In this document: positions 61,919-64,000 of the stretch, piece after piece
Position numbering within the stretch: the first letter of the stretch is position 1
Layout of the letters: every line of letters begins with the position of its first letter
Origin: Lachnospiraceae bacterium
GTDB lineage: Bacteria > Bacillota > Clostridia > Lachnospirales > Lachnospiraceae
DNA length: 64,000 bases
Direction of reading: 5' to 3'
Assembly (NCBI GenBank): GCA_902363825.1
Contig: CABJBK010000005.1
Coordinates: forward strand, 1-64,000
Notes under the pieces: generated by a model
What the model was told of the DNA's origin: nothing
Seen by the model: only the letters and a program-made list of their open reading frames with translations
Database searches by the model: none
Made by a program: the position numbers and the translations under genes

Positions 61919-61944
61919 GGGAGCCGGAAGGCTCCCTGTCTTTT
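61919..61944 (+). terminator. Hairpin between binding-protein and ATPase genes
   Basis: GGGAGCC (61919-61925), GGAA loop, GGCTCCC (61930-61936), then TGTCTTTT. A partial terminator that would let the binding protein be expressed more than the permease. The ATPase ribosome site AGGAGG follows directly. Confidence 0.78.
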
Positions 61945-61956
61945 AGGAGGATTTAC

Positions 61957-63492
61957 ATGTCTGATTACATTGTGGAAATGAAACACATTACGAAACGGTT
62001 TCCCGGAATTGTCGCGAATGATGATGTGACGCTCCAGATCAAAAAAGGGGAGATCTTTGCGTTGCTCGGGGAAAACGGTGCGGGAAAATCTACACTGATG
62101 AGCATGCTGTTTGGAATGTATGAGCCGGATGACGGAGAAATTTTCATCCGCGGAAAAAAAGAAAAGATCGATTCCCCAAACTATGCCACAAAATTAAACA
62201 TTGGAATGGTGCATCAGCATTTCAAACTGGTGCAGAACTATACCGTGGCAGAAAACATTATCATGGGCATGGAGCCAACGAAAAAAGTGCTCGGACTGTT
62301 TCGTACGGTAGATATGAAAAAGGCGAATGCGGATATCGAGGCACTTTCCAGAAAATATGGCCTGGAAGTAAAGCCTACCGATGTGATTGAAGATGTAAAT
62401 GTTTCGATTCAGCAGCGTGTAGAGATCTTAAAGATGCTTTACCGCGAAGCGGAGATTTTGATCTTTGACGAACCGACTGCGGTGCTGACGCCGCAGGAAA
62501 TAGAGTTCCTGTTAAAGATCATCAAGGGACTGCGTGACGGCGGAAAAACGATCATACTGATCACGCACAAACTGGAAGAGATCAAAAAAGTAGCGGACCG
62601 CTGCGCGATCCTCTGCCGCGGCAGACTGATCGATGTGCTGGATGTCGCAAAGACGGATACCAAAACCATGGCGAATCTTATGGTCGGACGTGAGGTCAGC
62701 TTCACAACGGAGAAAAAGCTGGCGTCTTTCGGAAAAGAGATCTTGAAAGTAGAACATCTCACGGTAAAGAACCGGGATCATTTTGAGGTGGTAAAGGACG
62801 TATCCTTTACGATCCACGGCGGCGAGATCTTTGCGGTTGCCGGTGTCTCCGGAAACGGTCAGATCGAGCTTGCGGATGCGATCGCCGGACTGATGCATGT
62901 CTACAGCGGAAAAATTTATCTAAACGGTAAGGAGATCACGGCGGAACCGATCCGGAAACGCGCGGAAGCCGGTATTGCCTATATCCCGGAAGACCGGCAG
63001 AATTTCGGACTGGTGATGGATTTTTCCCTTGCGGACAATCTGGGGCTGCGCGGCTATTACAGAGAGCCGTATGCAAAAAAAGGCGTGTTAAACCAGAAAG
63101 TATTTGCGGATAACAGTAAGAAATTGATCGAAAAATATGATATCCGGAGCGGACAGGGCGCGACAACGATCACGCGCTCGATGAGCGGCGGAAATCAGCA
63201 GAAGGCGATCATTGCAAGAGAGATCGAGACAGAAGCAGATCTTATGATCTTCGTACAGCCGACCAGAGGACTGGATATCGGTGCGATTGAGAACATCCAC
63301 AAGCAGATCATCGGAGAGCGGGATAAAGGAAAAGCGATCCTTTTAATTTCACTGGAACTGGATGAGGTTATGAACCTTGCGGATACGATCGGTGTTATTT
63401 ACAACGGAAGTATCAATAAAATTGCGGATGCAAAATCCCTGACAGCCAACGAGGTTGGAGAATTTATGATGGGGGTAGGACACAATGAATAA
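61957..63492 (+). CDS. Nucleoside ABC transporter ATPase (two-domain)
   Basis: A 511-residue ATPase with two ABC domains, as in the BMP-linked nucleoside and sugar importers. Domain 1: GENGAGKSTLMSMLFG near 38, signature-like SIQQRVEILKML near 150, Walker B EILIFDEPTAVLTPQE near 165. Domain 2: VSGNGQIELADAIAG near 296, signature MSGGNQQKAIIAREIE near 409, Walker B LMIFVQPTRGLDIG near 428, lacking the catalytic Glu, which is normal for this second domain. It overlaps the permease gene by eight bases. Confidence 0.94.
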   Translation: MSDYIVEMKHITKRFPGIVANDDVTLQIKKGEIFALLGENGAGKSTLMSMLFGMYEPDDGEIFIRGKKEKIDSPNYATKLNIGMVHQHFKLVQNYTVAENIIMGMEPTKKVLGLFRTVDMKKANADIEALSRKYGLEVKPTDVIEDVNVSIQQRVEILKMLYREAEILIFDEPTAVLTPQEIEFLLKIIKGLRDGGKTIILITHKLEEIKKVADRCAILCRGRLIDVLDVAKTDTKTMANLMVGREVSFTTEKKLASFGKEILKVEHLTVKNRDHFEVVKDVSFTIHGGEIFAVAGVSGNGQIELADAIAGLMHVYSGKIYLNGKEITAEPIRKRAEAGIAYIPEDRQNFGLVMDFSLADNLGLRGYYREPYAKKGVLNQKVFADNSKKLIEKYDIRSGQGATTITRSMSGGNQQKAIIAREIETEADLMIFVQPTRGLDIGAIENIHKQIIGERDKGKAILLISLELDEVMNLADTIGVIYNGSINKIADAKSLTANEVGEFMMGVGHNE

Positions 63493-64000
63493 GAATGCTA
63501 ATATCGTAGAAAAAATGGTGCTTGCCACGATCGGTCATGAAAAAAGACAGAAGATCGCGATCCCGGTCTTTTCGATCCTGGTGGCGCTTATCGCGGGTGG
63601 TATCGTGATCGCGCTTCTTGGACATAATCCGTTCTATGCGTTTTATAATCTGCTGCAGGGCTGCGGCATTGCGCCGAAAGCTTCCTACGCAGGAAAAAAG
63701 GGCATGATCACGGATTTTATGGACTTCATGGATAACCTCACGCCGATGATCTTCGCGGCACTTGCGGTGGCAGTGGCGCTCCGTTCCGGTCTCTTTAATA
63801 TCGGGGTTTCCGGACAGATGCTTGCGGCAGGTTTTCTTGCAACGGTTACAGTGGGTTACACCAGCCTTGCGGCACCGATCGCGAAACCGCTTGTCGTGAT
63901 CATCGGAATCCTTGCGGGTGCATGTGTCGGCGGACTGATCGGCTTCCTCAAATACCGTTTTAATATCAATGAGGTCGTTTCTTCGATCATGATCAACTAT
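63485..64000 (+). CDS. Nucleoside ABC transporter permease, partial at window end
   Basis: The first 172 residues of a permease, starting MNKNANIVEKMVLATIGHEK at ATG 63485 inside the ATPase stop. Hydrophobic segments: IPVFSILVALIAGGIVIALL (27-46), MIFAALAVAVALRSGLFNIG near 89-108, AAGFLATVTVGYTSL, and VVIIGILAGACVGGLIGF. SGLFNIGVSGQMLAAG is the family signature of BMP-linked permeases (EAA-type loop region). No stop before 64000; a second permease gene is expected beyond. Confidence 0.9.
   Translation, partial: MNKNANIVEKMVLATIGHEKRQKIAIPVFSILVALIAGGIVIALLGHNPFYAFYNLLQGCGIAPKASYAGKKGMITDFMDFMDNLTPMIFAALAVAVALRSGLFNIGVSGQMLAAGFLATVTVGYTSLAAPIAKPLVVIIGILAGACVGGLIGFLKYRFNINEVVSSIMINY

Overview
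The window reads as the chromosome of a low-to-moderate GC member of the Bacillota, class Clostridia, most likely Lachnospiraceae (Roseburia/Agathobacter-like). This is inferred from gene content and order: ackA-yceD-rpmF ... plsX-acpP-rnc-smc-ftsY, ylxM-ffh-rpsP-khpA-rimM-trmD-rplS-lepB-rbgA-rnhB, a split purine end-pathway (PurO plus a free AICAR formyltransferase), gltB-gltD, a perfect CIRCE element before groES-groEL, and strong AGGAGG-type ribosome sites. No rRNA, tRNA or CRISPR array was seen.

Bases 1 to about 8240 are an accessory region full of remnants. It holds a 92-bp direct repeat, the 3' part of an IS66 transposase, an intact RelB/DinJ-type antitoxin beside a broken toxin, and three gene fragments in a row (ArsR-type regulator, ferredoxin-type protein, shikimate dehydrogenase). 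An apparently intact pair follows, a GH172/DUF2961 protein and a serine hydrolase. Next comes a three-gene translationally coupled operon: winged-helix regulator, calcineurin-like phosphoesterase, and an archaeo-eukaryotic primase domain of the type found in TOTE conflict systems. The primase gene stops exactly where a frameshifted tyrosine-recombinase remnant begins. This operon is the best candidate for an unusual, possibly undescribed defence or conflict module, although the copy here has been cut.

Bases 8242 to about 31640 are core genes: a low-molecular-weight phosphatase, purO and AICAR formyltransferase, hisK and tmcAL on the minus strand, acetate kinase, fatty acid and phospholipid initiation (plsX, acpP), RNase III, SMC, the SRP targeting pair (ftsY, ffh with ylxM), threonine deaminase, and the S16/KH/RimM/TrmD/L19 translation cluster with a 4'-phosphopantetheinyl transferase coupled to trmD. 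Two perfect long hairpins stand out, a 17-bp stem just before rnc and a 20-bp stem between khpA and rimM.

Bases 31653 to about 35000 hold a FliK-like protein immediately followed by a protein equal to the cytoplasmic C-terminal piece of FlhB, with no other flagellar gene, then yraN and the multicopper-like purine nucleoside phosphorylase. A GntR/YtrA regulator with an ABC transporter follows (35135 to 38323), then der-plsY-gpsA-dut, an orphan MsmX-type sugar ATPase with a CdaR/PucR-type regulator, a topoisomerase IV-like pair coupled to a HAD phosphatase and a CPBP protease, gltB-gltD, a Cof-type HAD phosphatase, groES-groEL, a zinc alcohol-dehydrogenase relative, and the start of a BMP-type nucleoside ABC transporter that runs off the right end.
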